Positions 49,001-56,980 are shown, counted from the first letter of the stretch. The stretch: 64,000 nucleotides of DNA from Bradysia coprophila (GCF_014529535.1 NW_023503423.1:1262990-1326989), one strand, 5' to 3'. Made by a program: numbers and translations. The notes: a model not told the origin generated them from the sequence alone.

Positions 49001-52000
49001 TCCTCATTTCAAAAAAATTGTAATTAAAGACAAATGTAACTGACTCTGGCATGCATGGCGAATGATATCGATAAAAATTGGAAACAAAATCTGATTTCAT
49101 TTGAATCAATTAAATAACATTCAGAGCTTTGTGACGCCTCATAACGCTGTGTGAATGTAGATAGAAGAAAATTAAGTTGACGTGACAAGCTATCTATAAC
49201 ATTCGGTTTAATGTTTGTTTGTCTCTCAATTTACGCCGTAAGAGCGGTCAAAATTCAAAATGGAAAGTGCAGAGGTCTTTTATAACGTAGCGTCATTTTC
49301 ATATAAGAAAGCGTTGAAATAACTATTTAGGTTCACTTTTTCATCGAATCGTTCACTTAAAATTCAAATTTTAGGCACACTTACGGCGTGAATAGGAACC
49401 CAGATCCTAGAGACCTGGCATCATAGAGTTACACTCGAGAAGGTGCCAAGGTGGCGCTGTCATTATTTGAACATGTCTGGTTTACCATATATTTTTGTGG
49501 TTTCCTTTGATCGACAGCGCCACCATGCCACCTCTCTAGTGTAACTCTATGCTTGGCATACTCAGGAAAAGTTGGTAATAATTTCGCGCAATTTTTCTTT
49601 CAGTTCCATGCGTTGACGCGTGATTATTCGCGTTTGAACAGCGGAACATTTGACATTATTAAGATTCTTGAAATGTGAACATTGTTGACACGTGACACGG
49701 CAGAGTAAAAGTAACCCAGGCAGGAGCGCTCGTTTGACTAGGGACCTGAATAATCTAGTAGGCCTATGTTTTTTGCGAATTAAATTTTTCAACTTATGTC
49801 AGTGTTCATTTGAGTTCATTTCCATACAAAGGATTAGGTCCCTCATTTGACGTTTCCATAATGAACCGCTCCTGCCAAGGTTTACTTTTACTCTGCCGTG
49901 CACGTGAACATTGTTGACATATGAACATTGTTCGCATCTGAACATTGTTGACACATTGTTGACGCGTGAAGATGGTTGACATGTGAAGATTGTTGACGCA
50001 TGAACATTTTTGCCGCGTGAACATTTTTGCGGCGTGAACATTTTTGACGCGTGAACATTTTTGACGCATGGACATTTTTGACATGTGAAGATGGTTGACA
50101 CATGAGCACTGTCCCGAGCGAAGGCGGAGGTACTCCACTTGTCACTTATAAAAAGTAAAATTAAATAAAGCAAAAGAGAAAAAAAAAATTACGCCGATCT
50201 CAGTTTGTAATAGAAAATCAAATCGTATAAGCGAAAGCTTTTGAAATTCTGATTTCACAATTTGCATACGTTGGACATTTTGTTTTCTTAAAATTATTAT
50301 TTTTTGCCAAAGTCTGTTATTGTGTGTAAACCAAAACAACACGTCTGGTTTAGCATATTTATTGTGACGAACCAAGTGATATTGAAAGATAATTTCAATA
50401 ATTTATGAATATCTTATCAATATATACGAGAAAATCGTTTTGTTTCCTTTTGCTGTTCATGAATTCGATTTATTCGAAATCAATAATGACGAACCGAATG
50501 TAGGTATCTTGTGCACCAAGTGTGAAAATGTAGATTTTTCAGCCCTAGTGCAAACGAGCGCAGCGAGTGAGGAAAATTGAGGACGTGTGCTGAAGACAGG
50601 CATGTCACAACGGACAAAAAGAATTCATAAAATATTTTCGAATCCAGTGACGATGGAAGGTTTTTTTTTCAAATAAAACTACTTTTCAAGTAAAGTAACC
50701 ACAACAGCGCGGGAATGAAAAAGCAGCGTGGAAATAAAAAACCTGCTCCGGTAAAATCTTACATTTACACACTCAAATGAGCTACCGAATATGTCGCATT
50801 GTGACACTCTGTTGGAGAAATATGTTGTCACACTCATCTTCACAACATTCAAAAGCAATTTTTAATATAGATCATTGTCAATGTCGTTTGAGCTGTCAAA
50901 TGAGTTGTCATTTTCACAAAGCTAACCTCAAATCGAACAAAAAAGTATTGGATGGTGAGACGCCGTACAAATTTTCATACATTTCAAGGGGCGGCTCTGT
51001 GAAAGAAACATCTTTTGAGGTTAGCTTTGTGAAATTGACAACTCATTTGACACTTTTTGAGAGAAGAAACCGCTATTTGACACTGATCTTTCCATAAAAT
51101 CAGAAGCTTGTATTGTTACGATGACAATATACGGCTATAGAAAGAATTCTCATCGTAATGATGAGAGAAATAGATTTCACACATAAACGACCTTGGATCA
51201 TAAATCTTTAACAAAAGAAGTAAATGATTTAGTGATTGTCCAGTCATTATGCTAAATCGTTTGGAATACATTAATGAAAAAAAAAACGGATTCCACTAAT
51301 AAAGGAAAAACACACATTTCACCAACTCAAATTTTCATTGAAATTCGGATTTTCAGAAGCATTGCGGAGCTTCAATAACATTTCAGAAACAGTTGACAAA
51401 ATTAAACGGGAAAACAATACTAAGCTTCATTTACTCGGGCTACAACCATATCGAAATGAAATTTCCAATTTTTGTTCCCTCTTATAACTAAAAACTATTT
51501 ACTGCCTACCCCATTTGAAAGTTGACCATTCCATAGCAATTTCCGCCATGCGAAAATGATCCATTACATGTGGACTATTTTCGGTGGTTTTTTTTTCTTC
51601 TCATGTGAAATTTAATGGCAGGGCTTATTATTATGAATTTCAATTCTGAGAAAATTTGGAAAAATTCGAATTCCAAATAATTCTGACAGAATTCCGAAGA
51701 AAACAGCATGTAAAATCCATCACATGACTAGAGAGAAAAAGATGAAAAGTCTCGTTTTCGTTTGTTTATTGATCTCGGCTATGTCTTGGATCGTCTTTTT
51801 ATTCCTAGTCCTGCAAAATACTATGTGGTAAATCCTGACAAGTGTAAGTTCAAGCAGGAAGGAGCTTTTTCGGTCCCTCAATTGAAATGTGATAAACAGA
51901 TCCAACAGCACCGAAGATTACCATGATGTATAGCTTTGGGGCTAGACAGAACATTGATCTCGTAAAACGTTCTTATGAAGCTTCTAGACATGCTATCAAA

Positions 52001-54645
52001 TAACCAATGCCCTGATGATCACTCATTTGGTGATTGAATTACAAGAATGCTAATTCGCAACCACATGACATTCCTGCACTATAATTCTATCAAATTGTTT
52101 TTTTTGGCTGTCAGAACTGACCAGCCAATAACTAAATATACAATTTGTAAACAAATAATTTCGCAAAAAAAAACAAACAGAATTTATATAAAAAAGATTC
52201 GAGTTTGGTCGAACACAATGGTCACAACAAATTGAACAGGTTCGTTGGTTGAGACTTTTTGATAGGCTAGATTCGACAAGATTTCCTTGAGCTGTTGAGG
52301 TTTGCTTTTTTTATGTTTCTTCAAAATGATTGTTCGAACGCGTCATCATGGTTACGGTATGCGTTGATTCGATAACTTTGTTTTTATAGCATGGCTATCT
52401 GTTGAAAGGTCAATATCTTATAAATCTACGAAAATGAGAGGATGTCTACCATGAACTTGTTCAATAATTTATTTAAGGTTTTTTTAAAGCATTTTATGCT
52501 TTTAATGTGTAGGGAGACAATCGATAGTTGTTTCGATGCTTATGCTATGAGATAATCAAGGTAAAAAACAACAACAACACGAGAATCAAAAACGGTCATT
52601 TTAACATCTTCAGCCCTTGAATGTTGTAAACTTTTGTTTGATTAACTTTCAGAACGACTGCCTCCGAAATGAATTGAATTTTATTTTCAATTTTTTTTAA
52701 AAAAGTAAAATCGTCGGCAATTATCTCAATTTCTTCATAAATATTTATGAATTTTACGCAAATTGGAAATTCGAATTTTTCAATGAGCTGTGATGGTTCG
52801 ATGGCTTGCTCAGTATTATTCGTAGTGTTTGTCGACATCGTGCAGGAGTATTTCCGTTGAATGAATATAGCAAACAAAAATGATGTAAAACGAATGGAAA
52901 TTTGAATTTTGACCCTCTATGTTTTGAAAAATTGAAATACTGTAGCTTATTATTAGACCAACTGATCGCTCTTCGCAGTCCCTCTATTTACATATCTGTG
53001 TCCAAGTGACAAGCATATGCCGTGTACATAAAGGGTACACTATAATGTATAGGTTAGAAAATCATTTGGATTCCTTCCTAGCCACTCTAGCTTTGAGGGC
53101 AATGAAATAGCAGATGAATTAGTTAAAATTAGAGCTCTTAGTTCATTTACTGGCCCGGAACCAGTCATAGGCATTCATATGTGTTCCTGACTCTCTCATT
53201 AAAGCAAAAAATACGAAAATAAGAGAAAAAGCATTCACACAATATTGGCAGAATATTCCTGGGTGCCGTCAAACTAAACAGTGCATCAAGGATATGAAAG
53301 ATTTTTGGATTCCCTCGGGAACAGTGTCCGCCATTTCAGGTTTCGACTAAACCATCAATGCCAAAAAATCGTAAAAATTTGCTACTTCGAAAACTAGTAG
53401 GTGACCCCTAGCGCCCTCGGCATCAATATGAATGCGAAAAACTCAAAGTATCTGATAAATTCGACTAAAATTATTCATTAGAGTGATGCAAGGACACTGT
53501 GGCTTCTAGGAACACTGGAAACATTGGAAAACGTATTGTTTCAAGCTGATTTTTCGGAGCATCTTCAATCGATGGACGAATTTCCAAATAATCGGCAAAA
53601 TATTAATCAAATGTTTTATCGATAATCGACAAATATCAACTGATAATCGAATTATCAGTCAATATTTATCGAATTATTAGTCGATATTGATCGATTATAG
53701 ATAAAACATTCGATCGATACTGATTTTTTTGAACAAATCGACAATCGATTCTAAGGGAAAAATCGATAATTTATCGATCGAATGCATTTGGTGCAACTTC
53801 CAGATATGCAGTAGGTTATACACAGAAAACGATTGTGTTTTATTATCTAACGATGTAATTAACCTAAAGGCTAAGAGCCTGGTGTTTATAGCGTTTCTTC
53901 GTTCAACAATAGTTTCATAGAATTTATGTTAATCACGCAAATGGTTACGTACACACCGACAACTCAATATGCGCAATAAAGATAAATTAAATGATGAAGT
54001 GGCTTCTTCTGATTGAATAGCTTTTTTTGCGGCTGAACAAACCATAATTTTCAATTATTTTTGACGATTTTTTTTTCCATATTTCAACGTCTGGTTTTAG
54101 TGTAAATAAATTCTGAACATTACGAACGCGTTCGTCGGTATCACGACAGACAGCCACTGCCACATCCGGATAATGAAATTCCGTTGAATTTGGAAATCTA
54201 CGTCTGTTTGTCGCGAAACCGACGAAACGGCACAATACGTATGGAATCAAGAGAAAAACTTACTTTTAACAGCCCACATCTTGCCCCCTTCTAACCCTTT
54301 GATATAATCAAATAAATCATGCGAACAGTTTTGATTGACCCGATTCCGGAACGAGCTCCATGCCGCTCCAATATTCTCAATCCGGAACACATTCAAAATA
54401 TCACCGATCCGAATCAAATTGGTTATGTTGTAATTGTTGTCGGTTGCGAATGAGTGGTCCATTTTCAAATTGACACCACCCTTACGCGTGTCGAACGTAT
54501 TCGATGATGCGTTTGTGGTGACGATGGTGGTGGCATTGTGACCGATTCGTCGTATTTCAACGGATTCACCGTTGGATATTTCGCAGAGTATTGGTGAAAT
54601 CAATACGATCGTTATTGTGGCTAGTGCACTAATTATCACTTTCAT
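23086..54645 (-). CDS. NRF-6-like membrane acyltransferase (12 coding exons, 807 aa)
   Basis: Nose-resistant-to-fluoxetine proteins are multipass acyltransferase-3 family enzymes, implicated in lipid/xenobiotic transport in C. elegans. The exact insect substrate is unknown. Exons on the minus strand: 54264-54645, 29565-29681, 28629-28953, 28273-28559, 27912-28046, 27364-27490, 27164-27295, 26927-27092, 23965-24044, 23679-23904, 23286-23603, 23086-23214. All use GT-AG sites, all phases match, total 2424 nt. The domain order is signal peptide, N-terminal NRF domain, a transmembrane/cytosolic linker, then the acyltransferase-3 domain. Intron 1 spans about 24.6 kb of repeats; intron 8 contains an RTE copy. 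Many paralogues exist in insects, so no symbol is given. Confidence 0.9.
24283..26681 (+). mobile_element. RTE retrotransposon copy 2 inside the MITE
   Basis: Inserted into MITE copy A in intron 8, antisense to the host gene. Target duplication AGTCAGAG at 24275-24282 and 26682-26689. The 3' end is TGA followed by A-rich GAA repeats. 5'-truncated slightly upstream of copy 1's truncation point. Confidence 0.9.
24321..26663 (+). CDS. RTE endonuclease/reverse transcriptase ORF, copy 2
   Basis: One open frame continues from the truncation to the stop at 26661-26663. It carries the endonuclease SDH motif, RT motif A FIDFEKAFDS and the catalytic FADD codons at about 25902-25913, then motifs D/E and the RTE tail EAYIQQWIETG. 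An ATG at 24255 in the same frame is flanking MITE sequence, not a natural start. Differences from copy 1 are few (for example VGLTMN versus VGLKMN), so the two share a very recent source. Confidence 0.88.
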   Translation, partial: DQRNERGNTLLNFLQQHNLYAMNSFFAGKPQRKWTWASADGVTKNEIDYIITGCKSTVKNVTVLNNFSTGSDHRMVRARVTLNTRFQRSQLVQKSERIDVQRLYTQNEEFATKMTAELDNVNNQCETLDELNTKIVDTIMGFMKSKCKSVQGKESKLSRETLDLIASRAELVKNGGRDSVEYRNLSKSINKARRSDERKYNVQLAQNIIEANCNMKVLRRKMTNAKKEIFKLRDKTGTIQTDRNAILNIATEFYENLFSSARQSPTEETEDRPIIRNVGSEDMPDITVDEVKAAVAEMKNKKSPGEDGVPVEAIKLGGDSLLKAITALFNQCLQWEEVPEAWENAVITLLHKKGDITKLENYRPISLLSTLYKLFMKIITKRNTNKFDFYQPVEQAAFRSGFSTNDHLQVMRTLIEKCREYNIDIVLLFIDFEKAFDSVETWSILDALDECRVDSRYSNTIRYVYKNATSCIKLHKSTEKFRIGRGVRQGDTISPKLFTAILQSIFRKLNWSKMGLKINGEYLSNLRFADDIVPIAANLGQAQLMLQQLSEEASKVGLTMNLSKTKVMTNIGDDREIKIGDTVIERVDSYVYLGHKLKLGLDNQTAEIRRRIGLAWAAFGKLRLIFKSKMNNSLKRKVFDTCVLPVLTYGAETLTLTKASEDKLRVTQRAMERSMLGITLRDRMTNQWIRQQTRVVDVMERIASLKWSWAGHIARRTDELWTKKIMNWRPYKRRAIGRPPERWTNGIKNIAGTNWQQMAMDRTKWKEVGEAYIQQWIETG
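28273..29681 (-). CDS. NRF-like gene, exons 2-4: rest of NRF domain and linker
   Basis: Residues 128-370. Exon 2 holds DASGRHSTGFFYGN (family D..G..P.G...GN) and the next conserved Cys (SLSLCMSI). Exon 3 holds VYVGLCLPSTCSDNDV, the conserved C.PS.CS motif, then a disulfide-type region. Exon 4 begins with a transmembrane helix (VVSSIVGALLVWGTVYELV), then a basic stretch (RHQLKLRRKKKMTK) and an acidic Asn/Ser-rich linker. The donor in exon 4 is A|GTGAGT at 28273/28272; reading past it gives a false C-terminus. Confidence 0.85.
29038..29232. mobile_element. Mariner-like MITE in NRF intron 2
   Basis: The ends CATTGGATGCTGC and GCAGCATCCAATG are inverted and bounded by TA on both sides (29036-29037, 29233-29234), as for Tc1/mariner. 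A truncated second copy starts at 34490. Confidence 0.75.
29424..29484. repeat. Short perfect-like inverted repeat in NRF intron 2
   Basis: CCAGAGAAATGATAACA and its near complement TTGTCATTTCTCTGG enclose a GGCGCTGCGCTC loop. Confidence 0.5.
30089..30240. repeat. 32-bp tandem repeat of CGATAATATCG type
   Basis: Four copies at 30089, 30121, 30153 and 30185 of CGTCAGATAATATCGTTATT plus ARACGATAATAT, followed by diverged relatives to about 30330. Each unit can fold (TATCGTT-ATTA-AACGATA). Confidence 0.85.
30546..30620. repeat. Short tandem duplication GAGTCAATTATTAGAATT
   Basis: Two adjacent 18-bp copies; no further function visible. Confidence 0.6.
30741..30946 (+). mobile_element. piggyBac-like MITE copy B (206 bp)
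   Basis: The cleanest copy: TTAA (30737-30740) then CCTGTTGCAGATGGCAAGCA at the left, and GCCGTATGTAACAGG then TTAA (30947-30950) at the right. Confidence 0.8.
30951..31789. other. NRF intron 1, nothing clear
   Basis: AT-rich DNA with a C11 run at about 31486-31496; no gene or RNA recognised. Confidence 0.4.
31790..32075 (+). repeat. Tandem duplication with period near 137 bp
   Basis: GAGCTATGAGCGTTTTAAG recurs at about 31790, 31921 and 32058 (variant GAGCTGTGAG). Between them are CCATAACTC.GAAAAT and ..CG.GTGTTTCA.....TTT. Two full copies plus a partial. Confidence 0.65.
32080..32248 (+). repeat. TTTTCGTCAAATTTTCGA minisatellite, locus 1
   Basis: Degenerate 17-21-bp units of CAAATTTTCGATTTTCGT. 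The same unit forms an array at 59166-59310. The frame through it (repeated Phe-rich words) is a translation of the repeat. Confidence 0.8.
32388..32917. mobile_element. 530-bp foldback element
   Basis: The left arm (CGCCGAAAACCACTTACAGTGG onward, about 32388-32615) and right arm (about 32690-32917) are inverted copies over roughly 225 bp. They share GTGACGCAAGTCC, GAACTGATATCGATGTAGGTGACGC and AGATATGCGTCACAAATGGCAGCT. The spacer is about 75 bp. A solo arm lies at 16895-16990. Confidence 0.85.
32918..34489. other. NRF intron 1, nothing clear
   Basis: No gene supported; short open frames only (for example 33211-33441). Confidence 0.4.
34490..34600 (+). mobile_element. Truncated copy of the CATTGGATGCTGC MITE
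   Basis: TA then CATTGGATGCTGCGAAAGTA, then GGTAAC and CAGTAACTGTCTT.TCGACA as in 29038-29232; the right half is missing. Confidence 0.65.
34601..35153. other. NRF intron 1, nothing clear
   Basis: AT-rich, no gene or repeat recognised. Confidence 0.35.
35154..35271. mobile_element. Small foldback TGTTACGTCAC...GTGACGTAACA
   Basis: Arms 35154-35200 and 35228-35271 pair (TTTGTTTAGGCAAGTGTGA with TCACACGTGCCTAAACAAGC). The loop contains GGAACGAGCCGAAGGCGAGTGG, a purine-rich GAG-type loop. Confidence 0.7.
35272..36774. other. NRF intron 1, nothing clear
   Basis: No gene supported. The 124-codon minus frame at 35630-36004 lacks a domain. Confidence 0.35.
36775..36955 (-). mobile_element. piggyBac-like MITE copy C (partial)
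   Basis: Reverse orientation relative to copies A and B: GGCTATTCATCTGTTATCGA at the left, CATATGCTTGCCGTCTATAA at the right, followed by ATTAA. The outer bases of the left end are lost. Confidence 0.7.
37050..37985. repeat. Degenerate GGTAAATTTCGGTAAGTTT minisatellite
   Basis: Over 900 bp built of GGTAAATTT, TTCGGTAAA, CATTCGGTAAA and GTAAGTTTTGGTAAATA words with higher-order repetition of about 45-50 bp. Minus-strand open frames (repeated NLPNIYQN) are translations of the repeat. Confidence 0.9.
37986..38717. other. NRF intron 1, nothing clear
   Basis: No gene or repeat recognised. Confidence 0.35.
38722..38960. mobile_element. Foldback GTGACAGTTGGGATC...
   Basis: Arms GTGACAG.TGGGATCAAAAGTC..TCAAAGTGACGTTT (38722-38781) and the complementary AACGTCACTTTGACAGATG..GACTTTTGATCCCATCTGTCAC (38900-38960). 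AAAT flanks both ends (38718-38721, 38961-38964). Confidence 0.8.
38965..40649. other. NRF intron 1, nothing clear
   Basis: Several ATAC/GTAT-rich imperfect palindromes near 39670-39890 (GTATAATGTAC...). No gene supported. Confidence 0.35.
40650..40915 (+). pseudogene. C-terminal fragment of an I/LOA-like non-LTR retrotransposon
   Basis: Translated in two frames it gives AKWAEDLLTRRYGLKRHLSK, LETPWCYCG, then HIICKGPKFLKLRRSLLGDY and VVKPSEVC. This resembles the cysteine/histidine C-terminal domain following RNase H in LINE polyproteins (HLxxxGL..P.C..CG...E..HIIC.CP). A 29-bp segment (GGGCTGAGGATCTGCTTACC...) is tandemly duplicated inside. Frameshifts make it a relic. Confidence 0.6.
41143..41320. 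mobile_element. Foldback with repeated GAGTAGTGGTGCTC loop
   Basis: GCTGCACACCAGGGACGCCG and CGGCGCCCCTGCTGCACAC are inverted ends. The interior holds four copies of (GA)GTAGTGGTGC(TC) on one strand near 41178, 41209, 41248 and 41264. No coding capacity. Confidence 0.6.
41321..43640. other. NRF intron 1, nothing clear
   Basis: Small CTA run at about 42779-42791 and a fragment resembling the GTGCCTAAA..GCATT foldback arm near 42828. No gene supported. Confidence 0.35.
43654..45417 (+). mobile_element. RTE copy 4 with 5' inversion and 13-bp target duplication
   Basis: The 13-bp AATTATTTTCTTT flanks the whole insertion (43641-43653, 45418-45430). The first 284 bp (to about 43937) read on the minus strand; the rest reads on the plus strand and ends in GAAGAAGAA. 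The inverted piece is the segment just upstream of the plus-strand part in the intact element (VEEVKAAVNE | EMKNKKSPGEDG). This is the signature of twin-priming during retrotransposition. Sequence divergence from copies 1 and 2 shows a different, older subfamily. Confidence 0.9.
43938..45397 (+). pseudogene. RTE reverse transcriptase ORF of copy 4, frameshifted
   Basis: The reverse transcriptase starts at EMKNKKSPGEDGVPIEAIKL and runs to the tail EAYIQQWIQTG. A small deletion in motif A (FIDFEKAFDSVD|MGLI) near 44365-44395 shifts the frame; the downstream frame keeps RFADDIVLVA and the C-terminus. Not functional. Confidence 0.85.
45431..45548. other. NRF intron 1 spacer
   Basis: Short spacer between RTE copy 4 and the next foldback. 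Confidence 0.3.
45549..46060. mobile_element. 510-bp foldback with diverged arms
   Basis: GAAACAAAATGGCGTCG, AAATCCCAAAACTTTAAGG and CCAATTCGAAAC at the left recur inverted at the right (GTTTCGAATTGG, CAAAGTTTTGGGATTTTACTGGC, AGCCATTTTGTTTCG). Arms about 150 bp, with visible divergence. Confidence 0.7.
46061..47933. other. NRF intron 1, nothing clear
   Basis: AT-rich, no gene supported. Weak resemblance to flanks of the 4855-5085 repeat may start before 47900. Confidence 0.35.
47934..48150 (+). repeat. Unclassified dispersed repeat, copy 2
   Basis: Same orientation and order of shared phrases as 4855-5085 (CCCGTGGGGAGAAAATAGAA, CATGAAAAACGTTGT, CTCTGGGAGAAATAG). Confidence 0.6.
48151..49421. 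other. NRF intron 1, nothing clear
   Basis: A 112-codon frame at 48266-48604 has no recognisable domain and is not called. Confidence 0.35.
49422..49551. mobile_element. Foldback CATAGAGTTACACT...GGCGCTGTC
   Basis: CATAGAGTTACACTCGAGA..GGTGCCAAGGTGGCGCTGTC pairs with GACAGCGCCACCATGCCACC..CTAGTGTAACTCTATG. Confidence 0.75.
49620..50107. repeat. 17-bp minisatellite GTGAACATTTTTGACGC
   Basis: Degenerate 17-bp units (GTGAACATTGTTGACAC/GTGAACATTTTTGACGC), densest at 49900-50107, interrupted by a MITE at 49696-49900. Cys/Lys-rich minus-strand frames across it are repeat translations. Confidence 0.85.
49696..49900. mobile_element. 205-bp MITE inserted in the minisatellite
   Basis: The ends CACGGCAGAGTAAAAGTAA and TTACTTTTACTCTGCCGTG are inverted. 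CACGTGA flanks both sides (49689-49695, 49901-49907); with one mismatch the duplication extends to 8 bp. Confidence 0.85.
50108..50888. other. NRF intron 1, nothing clear
   Basis: Contains CAAACGAGCGCAGCGAGTGAGG at about 50550, resembling the purine-rich loops of other foldbacks. No gene. Confidence 0.35.
50889..51055. mobile_element. Foldback TGTCAAATGAGTTGTCA
   Basis: CTGTCAAATGAGTTGTCATTTTCACAAAGCTAACCTCAAA at about 50893-50932 is mirrored by TTTGAGGTTAGCTTTGTGAAATTGACAACTCATTTGACA at about 51014-51052. Confidence 0.8.
51056..53063. other. NRF intron 1, little recognised
   Basis: The only open frame with ordinary protein-like composition is on the minus strand at 52596-52877 (internal Met starts MSTNTTNNTEQAIEP). 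It has no recognisable domain and may be chance. Confidence 0.3.
53064..53325 (+). pseudogene. RNase H fragment of an I/LOA-like non-LTR retrotransposon
   Basis: With one or two frameshifts it reads WIPS.SHSSFEGNEIADELVK, then FTGPEPVIGI, then DSLIKAKNTKIREKAF, TQYWQNIPGCRQTKQCIKD. This is the C-terminal part of a retroelement RNase H (HS..GNE.ADELA and the W..IPGCRQTK tail). It may belong to the same family as the fragment at 40650-40915, which corresponds to the next domain. Confidence 0.7.
53580..53770. repeat. Quasi-palindromic ATCGAT/TATCGA array, block 1
   Basis: Repeated GATAATCGA(A)T, TATTTATCGA, TCGATATTGATCGAT words. Confidence 0.65.
53771..54263. other. NRF intron 1, near exon 1
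   Basis: No gene supported. Confidence 0.35.
54264..54645 (-). CDS. NRF-like gene, exon 1: signal peptide and start of NRF domain
   Basis: Residues 1-127. MKVIISALATITIVLISPIL is a clear signal peptide. The start of the NRF domain is recognisable in NQNCSHDLFDYIKGL and GGKMWAVK, matching the conserved C..D...L..L..G..WA.K pattern. The donor A|GTAAGT at 54264/54263 leaves phase 1, which completes ATG (Met) with exon 2. The apparent extension SKFFS after AVK is intron. Confidence 0.88.
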
Positions 54646-55539
54646 GTTGAGTTGTTGGAAAAATTTTGCGATTTATAAATTCAAAACACCGAATGTGCAG
54701 CGTGAAGGTTTGTTTAGTTTCGTCAACCACTTTTAATTGAAATATTAAAACTAACTAAAGTGTTGACGCGAACATTAATTTTTTTTTGTTGTTGTCTACA
54801 ACAGCTTATCAAAGCTCTTGTTGTCCGTACAAATTTCCGTATTGCACCACATTTTTTGTTTTTTGTTGAATTTCTCGTGTTAATGGTGTGTAGACCTTTT
54901 TTATGTCAGTTAATGTCGCCGATAAAAACGAAATCACTTTCTTCTGCGATAATATTTTTTTGTCTGAATCCGGTGCGAAACCTTAATTTTGTTTAACTGG
55001 ACAGCAACACAAAAAAAATTTAAAAAAAAATATTTTATTAAAAAAATAATTCAAACAAACACACCACATGCAATCCGTAACGGTCAACTAAGAACATAAC
55101 CGATCAAATAAAAAAAAATTAATTTTCATTTCAAAGAGATTTAATTTATTGAGTAAAGGAAAAATAAATACATCGCGCGATTACCGCATTTTGAAATGTA
55201 CCAATAGTTAAGCACACACAGGCCGCACAACGTAACCCGTTCACTTAGCGTTTTATTTTATAATAAATTTTAAAATGAAGAAAAAAAAAACAATTTTCTG
55301 TTTTACTCAGCAATAATTATTTAAAAAGTTGCGCTAAAATAACAATTTTGCACATAATATAATATGACTTAACTAAACGACGAATGAAAGCAGACTGTGA
55401 CTGCAAATTTGGTCTTCTGTATGGTAAACCGATCCATCATACACGCATTCTTCTTACCATTTTTCTTTTCATTTTAATTCGAATGCGATATATATTAAAA
55501 GGTAGATTCAATTCGGTGCATGTCGTTGGGCCTCCCGAT
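54646..55539. promoter_or_regulatory. Region upstream of the NRF-like gene
   Basis: The promoter must lie here on the minus strand. A TATAAAT-like motif occurs close to the ATG (about 54670-54680), but the spacing leaves almost no 5' UTR, so it may be incidental. Extremely AT-rich at 55005-55150. Confidence 0.3.
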
Positions 55540-56980
55540 ATTTTGCGTCAGACAATCGATATATATCGACTGATAAGAATCGAGTGCTAATCGATTGGTT
55601 TGTCGATAATCTATAAATGCCAATATCAATCGATTGTTTTATCGATATTAGGTGGTTCCGAAACCGTTCGGGAATGTTTGAATGAGAAAAGTGTTATACT
55701 AGTAAACTAACTGATAGGAGAGCTGATTATCGAATGGTTTGTCCGACAATCGATAAATATCGGCTGATAATCGAATGATTTTTCAATAATTGATAAATGT
55801 CAAAATCAATCGATTGTTTTATCACTCATCGATAAATATCGACTGATAATCGATAAATGTCATTATAAATGTTTGATCGATAATCAGTCAATATTTGTCG
55901 ATTGTCGATAAACCAATCGCCTGAAATTGATTGTTTGAAACATCGATAATCGATTCCAAGGAAATAATCGATATTTTATCAATCGAACATGTCTACGTTT
56001 TAGTGGACCTAGCAGTTTAAATTCGAGAATGAGGCGATAGAAACGCATTATAAGATCCCAATGATCGTCATTGGAATACATATCGAACGTAGCGCGTTGT
56101 TCCGTCATGTAAATTTCAATTAGAGAACAGAGATGACATCGCGCACTCACTTGCGATATTGACAGATTTGTATGTCGCAAAGTTATGTATTGGATAGAGT
56201 TAGGCCGCATAATGTTTATACACTCGCGGAATTTTGAAAACCGACTCATTTTCTGTTTCTGTGTTTTACTTGAGCCTCTCCATATAAAAATGAATGTAAA
56301 ATTTACAAAAAAAACAGTAAAACACAAAACGAAAAAAGTATCGACTAATAATCGATTGGTTTGTCGATAATCAATAAATGCCAATATCAATCGATTGTTT
56401 TATTGATATTCGGTGGTTCCGAAACCGTTCGGTAATGTTTGAATGGAAAAAGTGTCATAGTAGTAAACTAACTGATGGTAGAGCTGATTATCGACTGATT
56501 ATCGAATGGTTTGTCGACAATCGATAAATATCGGCTGATAATTGAATAATTATTCAATAATTGATAAATGTCAAAATCAATCGATTGTTTTATCGACGAT
56601 CGATAAATATCGACTAATAATCGAATGCTTTATCGATAATAGATAAATGTCAATATCAATCGATTGTTTTATCGACGATCGATAAATATCGACTGATAAT
56701 AGAATGCTTTATCGATAATCGATAAATATCATTATCAGTCGAATGTTTGATCGATAATCAGTCGATATTTATCGATTGTCGATAAAACAATCGACTGAAT
56801 TATCGAACATAACTAGCAGTTTAAATTCGTGAATGAGACGATAGCAACGCATTATTATCATCTCAATGATCGAGAACAGAGAAGGGATCGCACTCACTCT
56901 GCGATATTGACAGATTTGTATGTTGCAGACTCGCGGAGTTATGTATTGGATAGAGTTGGGCTGCATTCAAATGTTTATAT
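55540..56980. repeat. Tandem duplication (about 760 bp) containing ATCGAT-rich quasi-palindromic arrays
   Basis: GGTGGTTCCGAAACCGTTCGG occurs at 55651 and again about 761 bp later at 56412. The following order is conserved: AGTAAACTAACTGAT, an ATCGATAAATATCGACTGATA array, TTTAAATTCG.GAATGAG.CGATAG.AACGCATTA, then GATATTGACAGATTTGTATG and TTATGTATTGGATAGAGTT. The second unit lacks some of the first unit's interior. Confidence 0.75.

Noticed and set aside
49799..50173. Cys/Lys-rich minus-strand frames of 85-124 codons
   Set aside because: They are translations of the 17-bp minisatellite in three frames, which all stay open by periodicity.
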